Shown here one piece after another: positions 31,675 through 46,500 of a stretch of DNA of 64,000 nt; position 1 is the stretch's first letter, and each line of letters starts with the position of its first letter. The DNA comes from Rhynochetos jubatus (Eukaryota > Chordata > Aves > Eurypygiformes > Rhynochetidae), in assembly GCA_027574665.1 (NCBI GenBank), contig CM050690.1:64885905-64949904 (forward strand). The letters run 5' to 3'. A program made the translations under genes and the position numbers. The notes beneath the pieces are model-generated. The model was not told the origin of the DNA, did no database searches, and saw only the letters and a list, made by a program, of their open reading frames with translations.

Positions 31675-34600
31675 AATTGTTTTCTTTTCCTTTTGGTAGA
31701 AAAGTTTGCTACTTAGAGGCAACTTTCCCCTGACATAAACCAGGAGGTCCCGTAAAAGCCAGCCAGACCCTGCCATTTGCCCTTGCATCACAAGTAGCTC
31801 TTCCTGAGGCTTTCCTTCACCATACAACTGAGGTTCTCCAGGAGAAAGAGCTCCATGTGTCAGCACTGGCCCAGGTAATCCATCTAACAGCCCAATAGTT
31901 GCAAGGCATTGCTAAGTGGTAAGAACTGAGGGCTAATGTCGCTGGGAGAGAAGAGCAGCCTTCAGAGTAGGTCTAGATTATAAATGATCAACCTCCAAGT
32001 TCTTGTTCTTGTGACACAACAAGCTTGATATTCATAGCCTGTTGCAGGTCTTGGGAGGCAGATGAAAGGACGCGTTTGGATGGGTTGTGTCTGGTTTTAT
32101 AAAAGGGTCCATATAAAATTGAATCATTCCCCCAGCTCTAAATGAGATGCTGATCCAAGGTGAAAGCTACTCCTCAGCTTTTCAAACCTGTTATCCAACA
32201 GCAGCAAAACTGTTGCTGGTTTGTTTCCAGCACGGTGATGTGCCTTTGAGATTAATCTGAAACCATCCTGTTCTAGACAGAGAGGATACCCTGTCTACTA
32301 GAAGAGTTCTCTAGATGGAGGAACAGATAGGAGGATAGGAAACAGTACGAGGAAGCAGAGAAATCAGCAAAAAAAAGTAATGACTATGGTTGTTAATTCA
32401 ACAAGTCCAGATAAACATACCAGCAAAAAAATCTATTAGAGGAAGAATGTTAGTAAATCAGAGCAAACAGGGAAAAAAGATGATTAAATGGAACATACCT
32501 GAAAGATGCAGAAAGTTTCTTGTCATTTATATCTAAAAATCTATAAATGATATCCATTCTAGAAAAACCTCACAGGTTTGCAATACAGAAACTAACTTTG
32601 AGCTTTTGGGAAACTGTTTCCAAGAGTGAGAACACAGCTTCAATTGTATTACATACAAGACAGGTTTTACCAGTGTCTGGAAGTTGCAGAACTTAGCTAC
32701 AATAAGATCTACTGTGTAAGGGTTTACTCCATTTTGCACATGTTTAAGCAGAGGAAGGAAAAGCCTCAGAATTTGCATAAAATTCTGCAAATATACAAAC
32801 AACCTTGTAAGTTTTAGTTATGCAAACAGCTGCCCAACTCTGTTACTCTCTCTCCTAGTATTTATTGAGACATGTAGCGCTTTTCTACGAATTGCTTGCA
32901 ATTACAGCAGTTTTGTTCCCTTTACACTGATTCAGTTAAAAGGGAATTGTGGTTTCCAACAGAAAGAATCACTACTATAGAACTGTGAGGTTCTGCTTTT
33001 TAAGACACAGTTTGGTGAGTTTATGAAAGTTATTATATGACATGATGCTGACAACAGGAGTAGACTACACTGAAAAACCCAGAAATCCTTCTACTGCTGT
33101 TTCTGTAAGTGAAACAGAATATCCACCTGACAATAAGGATTTAGAGGTACCTTTGGAGCAATTTTTCTTCAGGGCTAAGACAGCAGCATTGTCTTTGGCT
33201 CAACCACTGTTTTCCTGAGCACACAATACTGCAGCATCAGATTTAAGTCTGTTGCAGAAACTGTTCCCTGCAAAAGATGCGTTAATAACTGGCTATACAA
33301 GAGGAAGGGCCTATAACTCAATGTTAGTTTGTAGAATAAGACCATTATAAGGTATCATATGTGCAGGGCCATTTCTGCCATTTCTTTTTCTACAGTGCAA
33401 TCCTATAATGAATACTGTGCTTTTAACAACCTTAACTTACTGACAGATGTATGCCATGAAAAACTGCCACAGTGGTGAATGTGATGGTTGACTTGGTCAC
33501 TCGGCTACACCCAAACCGCACTCCACAATAGGGCAACAAAAGGCAACCTCAGGAAGCAGACCAAAACATGCAGTGTCCTGCAAGCCCTGGGTTAGTCCCA
33601 TCAAAAATTAGCTAGAAGAGCCCTGCAGAGCTACCCATGCCAGTTTTAGCCTTATCATTTGGGTTCAAATATGTATAAATAGATGTTTCCTGAAGAGACT
33701 TGAGATCATACACTGGTATGCATAAGTAGCACCTGCTTTTATTTTTATAGTGCTGCAGTACCTCTCAGGTACTGTAAAACTTTTTATTTGCCTTAGACAA
33801 AAACCCAAATCCAGACCTGATCAATGGAAATAAATCTCCAGAAATTCAATTCAAATACATAGCACTGGAAAGCCTGCCAGGAGCAAGTATTGAGGTACAG
33901 TTTCCTTTTGCTTTACTCAATTCTGTTTTGACTCTTGGAAATCCTAGGCAGAGAGTTCAGCAGTGAATTTCTGGCAAGATAACAATGATGACTTTTATGC
34001 CAGACCCACAAGCAGTAAACATCACGCTGCTCACCAAGAGATTCCAGTTTCCACATTTGACCACGCAAAACAGCAACACTATAATGAGCTCAGGCTTGTA
34101 CTTTAAAAGAAACCCCATCCCCTGAATCTCATTCAAGGCAAGGGTCAAAGGAACTGGAAGCACCAGTGCTGCACTGTGAGCCTAACCAGTTATGAAGTTG
34201 TCATTGACAGTCTGCGTGGTCAGCAAAGCACACACTGCTGGCTAAGAGACTGGAAATGCTGGAGCCAGTGTTCAGCAGAAAAGAGAGACTACATTGTATA
34301 AGCCACCCCAAGCCCATCACATTTGGCACACATTGGATATTGCAGCAATATTTATACTTGTGCTGTTCTGCCCTTTTGATTTATGCTGCAAGATGTGGGT
34401 CTGAGGGCAGCAGGTTTTTACCTCCTGGGAAGAAGGCCTTTGGAGAAGCAAACTCGGGACTCCAGAGCCAAAACTCAGGACACTAGGTGTTGTAACGAAA
34501 AAGGGTGTGGAAACAAGATAAAGATAAGTTACCAGCCATTTACTACCTCCCTGGCTCACAACCACAGCCTTTCAGTCTGGTTCAGAGGACACATTCTGTG

Positions 34601-34909
34601 AGGAAGTGAAACAGACTGTTGACCTAGAGATTACAATAGAACCATCTCATTCCAAACAAAGGGTGAAAAAAATCTTGTTGCTAGAAAATAAAAGGGCAGC
34701 AACAGTCATTCCCTAAGCAAAATGTTAGAATCTAACTTTAAATGTCTGAAGTGATGGGAATATTTTTAAGTCAAACTCTTCAAAGATTCTTAAAAATGTA
34801 CAATAGTCTGAAGCAGACTCATCATCGAGAGTTCTGCATTATGTCTCTAGTTTCTGAATTTAAAGACTTAAGAAATCTCAGCTCTTGATTTGCTTTTGTG
34901 TCTTAATGC

Positions 34910-34926
34910 AAAAAAAAAAAAAAAAA
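34910..34926. repeat. A17 homopolymer
   Basis: Seventeen consecutive A. No retroposon body is recognised upstream. Confidence 0.95.
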
Positions 34927-36139
34927 TCTCAACAGTCCCATAGTACTGCTTTTAAAAGGAAGTTAAGAGCAGCAGAAGCAACCTAGGTGCATTGCTTGGC
35001 TGAGCAGGAGTGGTGGTTGTTCTCATTAGACCACAAGCTTTAGCTTGATATATCTCCTGAAACACAAACCTTTGGAGAAGATTGTTTCCTTAGAAAAAGG
35101 TTGTTTCACAAACAGCCACACACTATTTCCAGAGCAAAAGCATGCAGTGCTTCCCACCATTCCATGAAAATAGATACAGACAATTTGAATGCTATCATGG
35201 CAAGAAGTATGAGTTGTGTAAAAAACTAGCACAAGCTTGGAGGCTCCACTTAGAGGCTGTGGAGAACATCGACAGAGCAGGCAGCTGCGAAAACTACTTT
35301 CTTCAGACTATTTTTCTCACATTCTGGTATATTCAGCCCTAAATTTTCCTTACAGTTAGGAGCCTTGGCTCAAGTTAGAGCTACAGCCCTCTGCTGCAAA
35401 GTTACTCCTGGAACCAGACACCTGGAAATGTTGTCTTTAAATTTGAGGCTCTAGATTCATGCTCCAGTGACAGTCTGTACTGAATCTCAAATTTTATTCA
35501 TCCTAAACACTTGCTTCATGTGAAAGAATACAATGTCTTGTGATTGTGGGTCACTGGAGCAGTGTGGGGAAGCAAGGTGTGATCATTCCAGTCACCACTT
35601 CTCTCATGTTGCACATAAGTAGTAACATGACAATAGTGTCATGGAGGACACTAACTCACTTGGCTACAGAAGATCTCAGAACTTCAGCATGTAAAATGAG
35701 CATCAATCCTTATACAAATTAATCAAAAATCTTTTGCTATGCTCTGATTTTTTTTTTACCCTTCCATAAGTCAATTCAAATTTGAAGTTGCAGATCTCAG
35801 GGTCTCCAGCTAGTGTGGGGTTTAGCAGCATCTCAACTTCACAACAAAGGACACTGACTTTCAGTAAGAGCTAAACCGAAAACTGTAGAACATGCACACA
35901 TGGATTCTTCATGCTTAAGTATTAAAATAGTAGGGATCTCACTATGCATTGCTGCATTTTGTTAAGCTGTGCACACCTTCATGAAGTTTGTTGCAACATT
36001 CACTTCCCTGATCAAAGCCCTTCTGATGCACTTCTTATTCAATTTAGATGAGCAGAAGGGAGCAGCAGTGATAACTTGCCCGCCCCGTACAGCACACTAA
36101 AGCAGCAATAAATCATTTCAGCAACATTTCTCCACACCA

Positions 36140-36780
36140 GATTTCTGCTGCCATGGCAACACTGCCAAATTTACAAAATAGCCTGAAATGTGTTATAATT
36201 TTCTGGTTCACAAGATGGCAGCACCAATACTATTTGGTTGGTTTAATCTGTTTTATTCCAGCCATCCCTTATGTGGGTTAATCGGTGATTAGAGTCCACA
36301 AGGCAAGGTGCTGCTCCTCAGGAAACCTGTGCTGGAGCCCCAGCACGGCCCCACGGCCGTCACAGGCTGCTGGGCACCCAGCAGCAGCCAAGTCCTGTTT
36401 GCTCAGCACTTCTACAGTGTTGGGGGGGAACAGTTAGAGACTCTCCAGCAACACCCCCGCAGGCAACGGCAGCGCCTGTGTTCCGTGACAGGCCCCCAGC
36501 CTTTGCAATGGGAACAGACTTTGTTTTGCCGGGTTCTCCCTTTGCAGAGATGCGAAGATTTAGCACAGGCTATCAACCACAAACTCGACAACTGGCCTGT
36601 GAGATAACGCACTGAGCGGGGGCCAACGCCAGCAAAGCCCAGGCTGGTGGCCACAGGGATGCCTCATCTTACCCTCCTGCTCTTGGCCTGGCTCCAAGCT
36701 GCTGGGGACAAATGCTGAAGAGGCAGGAGAGAAAGCAGGACTGGGAAGGGATCTTAGCACACTGCAGGAGGCGGAACAGT
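36140..36780. promoter_or_regulatory. CpG-containing patch with X-box and YY1-like motifs; candidate regulatory element
   Basis: GCTGCCATGGCAAC at 36147-36160 differs at one base from the palindromic RFX X-box. CAAGATGGCAGC at about 36212-36223 resembles a YY1 site. From about 36340 to 36620 the sequence is GC-rich with around a dozen CpGs, unlike the surrounding AT-rich intron. A donor-like GTAAGA on the - strand sits at 36672-36667. An enhancer or an alternative IQGAP2 first exon would fit, but so would chance composition. Confidence 0.3.
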
Positions 36781-39700
36781 CACAGCACGTATTTCTCCCT
36801 AAAAAAACTCACCTATTTCTTCTCAGCAGAAAGAGCAATACTCAACAAGTCACCTGAGCAAAAGAGATTGAAATACTAAGCCAGTGTTCAAATGTCTCAG
36901 CAGGGGCAAAAAATTATCTGGGAAGGTGTGGGCTCAACTATCCCATTTTACAGGAGGCACCACTTTTTCATTTTGATGAAAAGGGGAAAAAGGGAGAAAC
37001 AGAACAGTCTTCTAAAAACATTGCAAACTCTCAGCAACTAAGTCAACACACTTCAGATTGACATGTATCACCCGGCTGCAGTGTCTAGACCTGTTTTAAC
37101 AGCCCTCTCTCCAACAGGCAGCAGAGACCACAGCAGCAGAAACACATGTCTTTCCTGTGTTAGTCTGGCAGTAGTGGCTCAGCGGCCTCTGGAAAGCATA
37201 ATTTCAGACAGATGATAGACTCAAACCACTAATGAAATTTCAGGTAGTGCAGACACAAGCTCCATAGCAATTCCCACATGCAAACACAAAGGGTCTCCCT
37301 CCAACCCTACAAGTCAAATAATGCTTTTATCTGAAAAGGAGCGAAGCCAAATTTGGCATGTGAATTTATATACACTTAGGATTTCACCAGTCTATATAGT
37401 CACTGATTTGATAAACAGAAGCAGGCACAACAATTAAAGCATTTTTATGCAGCAGAGCATTTGTTAGTGTGGAAATGTTGCAAAAAATGTTATTTCCCCA
37501 AACACACAAAATTTGCTTTAGAAAGACTGTGATTGCAGATTCCAGATTACACCGTCTTGCTACATGCTACTGTGGTTTGTTTTGCTCTATTACGTCTTCT
37601 ACAGCTGCAGTATGGTAACACAGTTTAAGGCACCCTCTTAAATAACCCAGCACATGGTATTTCAGATTTACCAGTTTAAAGGGTTCTGGCCTGTCATAAT
37701 GTAATAGTTCTCCAAGCAACCCACTTGAGCAGAAGAGTAGCAGAATATACATGCCCTTGACAAGCCACAAAAGGTGTCACAGTAAGATAACCAATAACGA
37801 GTTCTTCAGATAATCTTCACACTTCCGTCACTCAATAGCCCTACTAATCTTGTCATAGTTACAGTAAGTCTTTACCCTGCCACAGCAGTAATTACTATCC
37901 AAATCCACAAGAACAGACCTGTAGCCTTTACAGAGTGATCTATCCAAAAGTCACTTCAATGAAGCTACCAAATTAAACCAAACCTGTCCATTAGGAATCA
38001 CATCTTTTGTTCACCCTCTCCCAAAATCCAATGCATCACCAGATGTGCTGTTTCTAGCAGCTGTCAAGTGGCCATAGGACAGCTAAACCACATCAAAACA
38101 ATGTAAATTTTTACACTGAGACCTAGTATTTTGTGTACTTGTCCATTAACTGCACAGTGCTTTCCATGCAAGTATTAGTCTGCAGCTGTCCAGAGGGATA
38201 TGTTATTACCTTTCGTTACAGGTAAGATGACAGGCATAAGCATTACCGCCATGTCTATAATTAACAGCTTTTTCTACATTTTTCTACAGTAGAAAAGTGA
38301 CACAGGGAAGTACCTCCAAATGTTGCTTCAGCACAAAGACTTGTACATTGTGTGGGTGTGCCAAGCCCCCGATTCAAGACCAGCAACAAAAAGACACAGT
38401 TCTACCTGCAGACCTGCATTTTTACTTGAGGACTGATGAGCTCAGTTGGTGGAAACCCCCAGGGTTCAGGTGCAGACTAAAGAGTGTGTGGAGGCCACAC
38501 AGGAGACCTATAGCAGAGGTCTCCAAGAAACCAAACTCAACACAGTAGGATGTAGGATGCTGACCTGACTCCTTGACTAGTTCAAGTCTGTCAGTACAGA
38601 CTGAGATATTTATATTTTACTGTCTAACATCTGACAATAACTTTTGCAAAAAGCAACTAGCAGCAAGTATGCAGGTACAGAAACCACAGAAAGGACCCAA
38701 GAAGTACAGCCACTACCACAGGCAGCTGGGACTCTTACAAGAAAGGTACAGGACAGCAGCCAAGTAAGAATTAAAAGACACGGATGAGAGAACAAGATGT
38801 TAACAAAGTGAAAAAAGTGAAAGCCTTTAGAAAGGCTAAACTGTTGTTAAAAGCATTTAGTGTTATGTAAACACTACAAAACAGCAACAAGAGGGAGTTT
38901 GCAAAGTTTAAACTTCTCCCATGTTAAAGAGAAACAGAAGACAGATGAACAAAGTTAAAACTAAGGCATTTGGGTGAGAAACTCCATGCACAGCACCTAC
39001 AGTCACCTTTTTCTGTTTTCTTCTCATGGTTATGCAGTATTCTCCGTTTTCACTTTTGGTGGCTGGAAAGACAGTACTCCCCTACCTGCTTGATAATCGG
39101 TAATGTTTTGAGAAGCATATGCATAAAATCAGGCCTACAGTAAATTAGAAAAATACAGGCAGCAGTATAACAGCATTTAGTAATCCACAAAGAAATGAAA
39201 ACCCAAGAAATTCATGGTATTATTTTATGTTAGTGAAGATAAAACAGCCTTTCTATAACAGAACCAGCAAAAAAAAAAAAAGCCACAAGTGCTGCACAGC
39301 CTGACCTTGATCATCAGAACAAATTAAGAACTATTGCACAAAGCTCTGGATCGTGCAGGACAATATTATCCCAGTTCCAAAATGACATAGTGTTTTCAGC
39401 AGAGAGCTGAGGCAGACTGTTAACACCAATTTACACTAAGGATGATATCCAAGATTTTTATGCCATATGTATATATAAGGTCTTAATGAAGACCTGGCTA
39501 GAATTTTGTCAGTGCAAGTTGGAATTTTTATTGAGGTCATATAACAAAAATGCTCATAAGGTAGTCACAGGCATCTCAAACATCTTTCTAGACAGTATTT
39601 AAGAGTCAATAACAACACTGTTGATTTAAGAACATGAACTCTGAGAAACTAAGTGTTAGAACAAACAGTAAAATATCCCTATCAAACTCAGAGATAAAAA

Positions 39701-40381
39701 TCAATATCAAGTCTGACTTATGGCACCAAGCACCAACCAAGAACTCCACTGCTACATGACTTAAAAGTACTTGTGCATAAACATATCTTTTTCTTTCCTG
39801 CCAAAAAAAAAAAAACAACACAAAAAATCAAGTGTTTTTCAATAATTTGAATGGACAAACCAGTTATCAGCATCTATATGTTGTTGGCTGACTCCCCGCA
39901 GCCAGCCCATGTGCTCTGGCTAACTCACTGCTCATCCACAGCTCACCCAGGCTCTGCTGCCCTGCAACACCATTTCCACAGTGGCTGCCACTCAGGGCAA
40001 GCTGTGAATGCCTCTGGATATTGTCATCACATCAACCACCAAGCAGAAAAGCAAAAAGGCAGGCAACTCTTTTCCAGCCCTACCCCAAGCCAAGGGTGTT
40101 GTGCACAGCAGCTGCACAACCCCAGCCAGAATGTTACAGCCACTACTGCACACCCCATTTAAACACAAGATATCATATGCATGAAAAGTTATGAAACCCA
40201 CTCTAGGATGTTTAAGACTACTTCTAGGAAACCTCAACATCTTATGTGAAGTAGCAAATATAAAACAAAGTGCTGCTTTGTTTTCTTGTTCATGCATGAA
40301 GAAATAAAAAGAAAAGAAATTTAAAATCAGAAGAAAAAACTTGACAAGTTTTAGATGCTTTTTCAAACTATTTATGGATCT

Positions 40382-40540
40382 TATAGAAACACAGAATGGT
40401 TTGGGTTGGAAGGGACCTTAAAAATCATCTAGTTCTACCCCCTGACCATGAGCAAAGACAGCTTCCAGTAGGTCAGGTTGCTCCAAGACTCATCCAACCT
40501 GACCTTGAACACACCCAAAAACCCTAGAGAATGGCTTACT
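40382..40540 (-). mobile_element. CR1 LINE fragment, antisense to the window
   Basis: Reads ATAGAAACACAGAATGG, then GGTTGGAAGGGACC, TCATCTAGTT and CATCCAACCTGACCTTGAAC. This is the reverse complement of the well-known CR1 3' end, so the element lies on the - strand, in the same orientation as IQGAP2. Similarity fades near 40530. Confidence 0.93.
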
Positions 40541-43500
40541 CATTGATTCCTATAGAAGTTGTTTCTTTGAAAAACAACTACAGAGAAGTTCAATAGAAAC
40601 AAAGCTGGTTCAAACAGTGCCCTACTTGGAAATACACCTACTCCACCTTCCCCAGGATCACCAAATACTTTCAGGCATAGGAATTAATGTAAAAACCTCC
40701 ATATTATAAGACTGAAGTTGCGTCGGCTGATTTTATTTTGAAATCACTAAATTGAAACACAGGACAGGTACCCAGACATCCTGATCAGCCCCCTTTCATT
40801 AGAAAACTAATTTTTTAGTCTAATAAAGTTCACTTTACTACGTGCTCAGAAATTTTACTCCATCTTAAAAATGCAACATCATATTAAAAAGATGACATAT
40901 TACTATTATACTAAGACTACTCCAGAGGTAGTACAACTGTGTTTACTGGAGTGGAGGTGAATAGGACTAAAGGGAAAACACACCAAAATGCTTTACAGGA
41001 GCACTCTGGATTTTCTTAATAAAGAACCATTAACTCAGGGTCTCTGAACTGCAGTCAGTCAACAATTTAAGACAGGAAAAAAAAATCCCCTACACTCATG
41101 AACCTGAACCCAAAAATATTTTAAGTCAATTTACCTCTCTGCCAAGCCTATTAATGACCTAGATACTTTGATCAAGTTAATCAGCAAACCATCACAGCTT
41201 GTTAACTCTCAGCCCTACACCGAGGCCTAAGTGACTTAAGTTACTATTTTGACCTGCAAATTTGTTCCTCCTTTCTCTTCTCATTTTTGCATACTTTATC
41301 CCAGACAAGTACAGTGCCTGCACTGTGCTGGTCATGGAGGCTGGGAGGATGCCGTTGCAGTTACAGCCAAAAGTCACACAACCCTAAAACTAAATCCCCA
41401 CTTCTCCCTATCATTTTTAGGTCATGTTTTATGAATGGTTTTAGCAGAGCTTGTACATTTTGAGCTACTGGTAGTTGTAGCCTGCAGAGACTGATACTGT
41501 TGTATGAGTCCCCCTGTAAAAAAAGGCCACAGAGATGCTACTACCAGCTTTCACAGCAGTCTCTCCTTTGGCATGCTGAAAGCTTATCTGAGAATATTAA
41601 AAAACCAATGCAGATAACTAATTGACCGGCCTGCAGGGTAGCAGGCAAGGTGGCAATGAAGAGTGTGGAGATACTAGTCATCCACAAGTGCTGGAAAAGG
41701 AACTGCCACAGAGGAGAGGAGGAGGAGCGTAACCGTCACTGTGCCACACAGTTCCTGTCAACAAGAGAAATGGGCAGGAAAAGTCAACCACAGCAGCAGC
41801 CAGATAAGGGGGACCCACAGAATGGATGCCAGGATAGCAAGATTTACAGTGGGGAAGGGAAAGCCTGGTAGACCATGCTGACAGAGGTCTGAAAGAGGGT
41901 GTGGAGGGATGATGTCCGTTACCCCAGGTGAAGAACAAGGTGCACCAGTACCCCAACAAAGGGAAGATTTGCCCAACTATAAGGAGCACACAACATCCAT
42001 AGAGTCAGATCAACTCAAGTGATATTATCAGAAGTCTGGACATGAGCACTGGAAAAGATGCTTGACCAAGAGAGGGGTGTTGATTGTGGTCACAGTAGAT
42101 TTTGCTGAAATACTGAATCCAAAATTGCTCAAGAAGTTCTTATGAAAAAAAGAGGGAAGAGCCTGAAAGAGTACATTGGAATATGTGCACAATTACAGAT
42201 AGAACTTGAAACTAAGGAATACACAGTTCTAACTCTGACACAGAGTGCCTTCATCCTTAGGCATTTGCCTTTATCTAAAATCTAAAAAGTATGTCTTGCA
42301 GAATTTCTGCACACTTCCTTTGATACCCAGCCAAATCCTTAAACAGCATATTTTACTTCAGCTTTCCATATGAAGATGCAACATAATCAAAATGTGTCCA
42401 TACTCTTCTCTTCCTCCTCAGGAAAAAACTAACACATAGATTCAAAGAAACTTAGCAGCCCAGTTGCTCCTAATTCTGAACATGAGTGTTACACTCCAAG
42501 ACTACATTTCAGGAGTGCAAATGTTCTTGCAATGAAATAAAAGCCCAGCTGAAATCCCATGTCCACAGATGCAGATTTTTCGTATGCAGAGACGCAAGTA
42601 ATTTTTCACTAGGCTGCCAAAACACCCAAAGACTCTCACAACAGCTTTCCTCTACTTCAAATGGAAAAAAAAAGGGAACCAGCATAGATCTCTTGCCATT
42701 CTTTCTCCCTCATAACAGATTCAGCCACTAAAACTTCAGCGGCTCCTAGTACCAGCAGAAGACATTTCAGGTGACAGTCATTTCCAAGTTGCTTAGATTG
42801 CTGGTGCATTTTCATCACCACACTATAATAAGGGGAGTTTCTCCAAAGTGGAAAAGCAGATCTCCGTCTGTTTGCCAGGTCATATCTCACTCAAAGGCAA
42901 AGTGACCCCAGCTCCCATGACATCAGGTTCTCAAACAAACCAAACTATTGCAACAGAATCCAAACCTATAATTAAGTATTCAACTACTTTCAACATAGTT
43001 ACTATCAAAAGTCTATAGGTTTATCTTAGTATCAAATGTCCAGTCACTTCATCTTCAAAAAACTGAGTTCAGAACATATCTACATCTGTCCTTCCATGTA
43101 CCCTCCTGCCCCAACAGCGCACAGATTAAGCCCTACTGAGGCTGTGCAGCAGCATGTTAAAAGCTTCATTAAAAAAAAAAAATAGAATCAAAACCACATT
43201 TCAGCTGTTATAGATCTGTCAAAAAGAGAAAGGAACTAATAAGAATTTATTCAGAAGAAACCAAAACCAGCACCACCAAGTGCTTTAATATAACCTGAAA
43301 ATCTAGCATCTAGAAGAGAAGGAGGTTTATTGGTGTACATTTATAGCCGTTTGAGGAATTTTGAAACCAACAAACAAGACAAGTATCTGAGTCATGGCAG
43401 TCAAGCAAAGCAAGTGTCTGGGCAAAGGACACTCAACAGCTGAGCAAATCCCAAGAATTGCCCACCCAATGATTCAACATCTGACCAACATTTATCACTC

Positions 43501-46500
43501 ATACTATCCCTCTGCTGGGCACTACTGTAAGGACCAGGCACTCTGCAAATTCAGTGTGTAGGGCAGGTAAAGCATATGAAAGTAAATGAAAATATACATC
43601 CAACCTAATGAGCCAAATATGTATGGAAAGTAAGTACACTGGATGAGATGTGCACAGCTGCTACCTGAGCAGGAACTTTGGTGACCTCACTTGATAGCTA
43701 CTGGAAACTTAAGTATTTAACAGCAACTGTTCTTCCACTAATACTGTTATTCAACAAGTGTAGATGACATTTATGCACAGTAACCAACAGTAAACCTGGC
43801 ACCAAGAGAAATCCCAGCCTAATTCTTTTGTCCATCAACTGATCACTACAAGTACAGAGTCTTCTCTTAAGCTCTACTGAAAAAATAGCAGGATGTGCCC
43901 AGCATACACACAGCATAGTGTCCTAATTCAAAGATATCGCCCTCGCTCATACAAAGAGCTGGAAGTTATTCTTTCCTAGATATCTGCAAGCAAGTGCTTT
44001 GTGTTCGGTACAGCTGGTCAGGGAAAGCACATAAGAATTAATCCTTTAGAAATAAGGGTTTATTTCTTTGCCAATTGATTCTTTCATAAACATGTTAAAT
44101 GAATGATAAGCTGTTCTTTTCAATACAACTCTGGTGGCAGACATAGTCTTAGGATACAAACAGCTTGTTAGCAAAATCCTGAGTAACTTTATTCTACATT
44201 TATAAATATATACATTATTCTTGAATTATAGCACACTCCTTTCACACAGATTACTTTACATAAACACTGCCTCTCTGCTCCATTCTGGCTTTCTTTCGAA
44301 AAAATACTCTCCTGCCACTGCAGCACTGTATGACAAGCACACCACATCTCAGGCTGAAGTATTTACAACAACTGGACAGAGAAACACCAACTGTGTGGAG
44401 CAAGAAACAAAGTCAAGAAAACGCTAGATTTAGAAGGAAACTAAACTTTGATTTTTCAGAAAGTTTTCTTTTTTTTCCCCATGCATTACTTTAACTATAA
44501 CACCCCCAGGAAAGATTGGGAGTTGACCATTTACCAGTAAACACTGCCAGTAGTAGAATACACATCTACTAAAATTAGACTTCCCTATATGCAAATTTTT
44601 GTAGCATTTCTATGGTGCTCCTAATCAAACTTAAACTTCACATGCAAAACAAATTTTTAAAATTAAAATGAAGATGTTTGCTTATTTAAGGGGCAGCACC
44701 ACACATTAAAGTAATAGCTATATGGCAGTAACCATACATCTGCCTTTACTTTGAGGAGCTTTATTAGAAAATCGTTATGAGCAAAACTGAAACACTGTTT
44801 TCATATTGCCAATTGCCACCATCCAACAGCAGCCAGAATTCAAACGCTGCCTTTGTATTATTTGTATTGTATCCACTTCTGCTAGTTAGGGGAAACAGCA
44901 AAAAGCTAGAAAAGATTTTACAGAATTTTTTACTGTCTATTGCTATTTTACCAAAACTAATAAGGAATTTATATTATTATAGTAACTTCCATTAGTATTA
45001 CATACACTTACAAGCACATGCTGCCCAACAACCCTGCAGTTACCCAGTTTAAGATCCACGCATCTTGCCACAGTGAAGCTCCAGTCTAAGCATTGGAATT
45101 GTTTTAACTCTGTTCAACACATGTGAGTTTGCATTGCCAGAATTTCCAGAGAGGAGACTATACATGTCAAGGGAAAGCAGAGTGTTTACTGACACTTAAA
45201 AGCATATAGAATTATTGAAGTCATGTGGATACAACTCAGGGTTAGGGCTTGAAATAAATGACCAAGAAGAGGACTAGATTGTAACCCGTTTCAGTTTTGC
45301 AGAAATTGTACCAACTAATTCAGCGCTTTGCTCTCCCTCTGCCTAACATTTGATTTATGTGTTTGTTTGGGGTATTTTTTTACATCTGTTTAAAACTATG
45401 CACTGTGCACTTGTCTTGAGCAATGCATTTCTGACCTCTGAAGAACAATTATCTGCATCAGGATAAACACTATCTGATGTTCAATGCTCTTCAGTTACAA
45501 GCTGGTGGAAGAGCAATCTTTTCTGATGGTACCCATCACATCCATGGGAATGACGTAAATGGGAAATCCCACTCCAGAAGTGGAAGAGAGGGTCATTACT
45601 TGATTGCCTAACTCTTTTTAAGTTTCAGGTCTAAGATGTGAACTGAGTTAAGGACAGTCAAAGGGCAAAGACTTCTTTCAGAAAGAGTTTTAAATTATGA
45701 TGAATTTCAGTACCACACCATATTTAATGGTCTTACCAGGAACATCTGCTTGTATTCTGCCTGCAATAATCAGGCACAGCAAAGCACGCTGATCTAAGAG
45801 ACAGAGCCAGCTCTATATCACGCAGGAAAATGAAGTGCATAGGCTGAACATGCAGACTTTGCTTGCTTAGTGCTGTGCTTAATACAGGTGGGTCAGTTTA
45901 CATGTCAGTTTTTATTCACTATTTAGTCTTTAATACAGAACACAGATATGAAGTAATAAGAAACACACTGCTCAGGTCATTTATCTTGGGGATACACTGG
46001 ATATTTCCAGGCCAGGGTCAGACATCTGAAAGTGTGATGGTTAGTAGCAAATGAAATTCCATGTACATTCCCAAAGCAGCAGAACTCAAGTTGATACATC
46101 TGCCAGCAACAGGACAGGAAGAAAAGGAGAAGGGGAAAATAGAGCTTACAAGATGTTTGTTTTGCCACCAAATCTTACCTGTTGGCCACTCTTGCCTTTA
46201 CCATTTTACAAGGGAAAATGCTTTGGCCCCAGTCTTGTTCAGTGTAGGTTCACAGCATTTCACCTGCTGGGCACTGGCCAGGAGCCCCATCCACTGTGTG
46301 TTAGTGTTAGACCACCCTGAGCCACAATAGCAAAATAGTCCTGGGGACAGGAAGTTAATCCCCTTCAGAGTCCTGCCAACTGCAAAGCCCATCAGCAAAC
46401 ATCATTAGACCATACTGCGGGCAGGAGAAAGGGACACAAACATCTCACGTCAGTACATTTGTGTCTGAAATTATGTCAAGCCATCCTAGTGAGGCTAAGG

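Noticed and set aside
31600-31866. Gly-rich open frame on the - strand
   Set aside because: The Gly run is just the translation of the G22 homopolymer.
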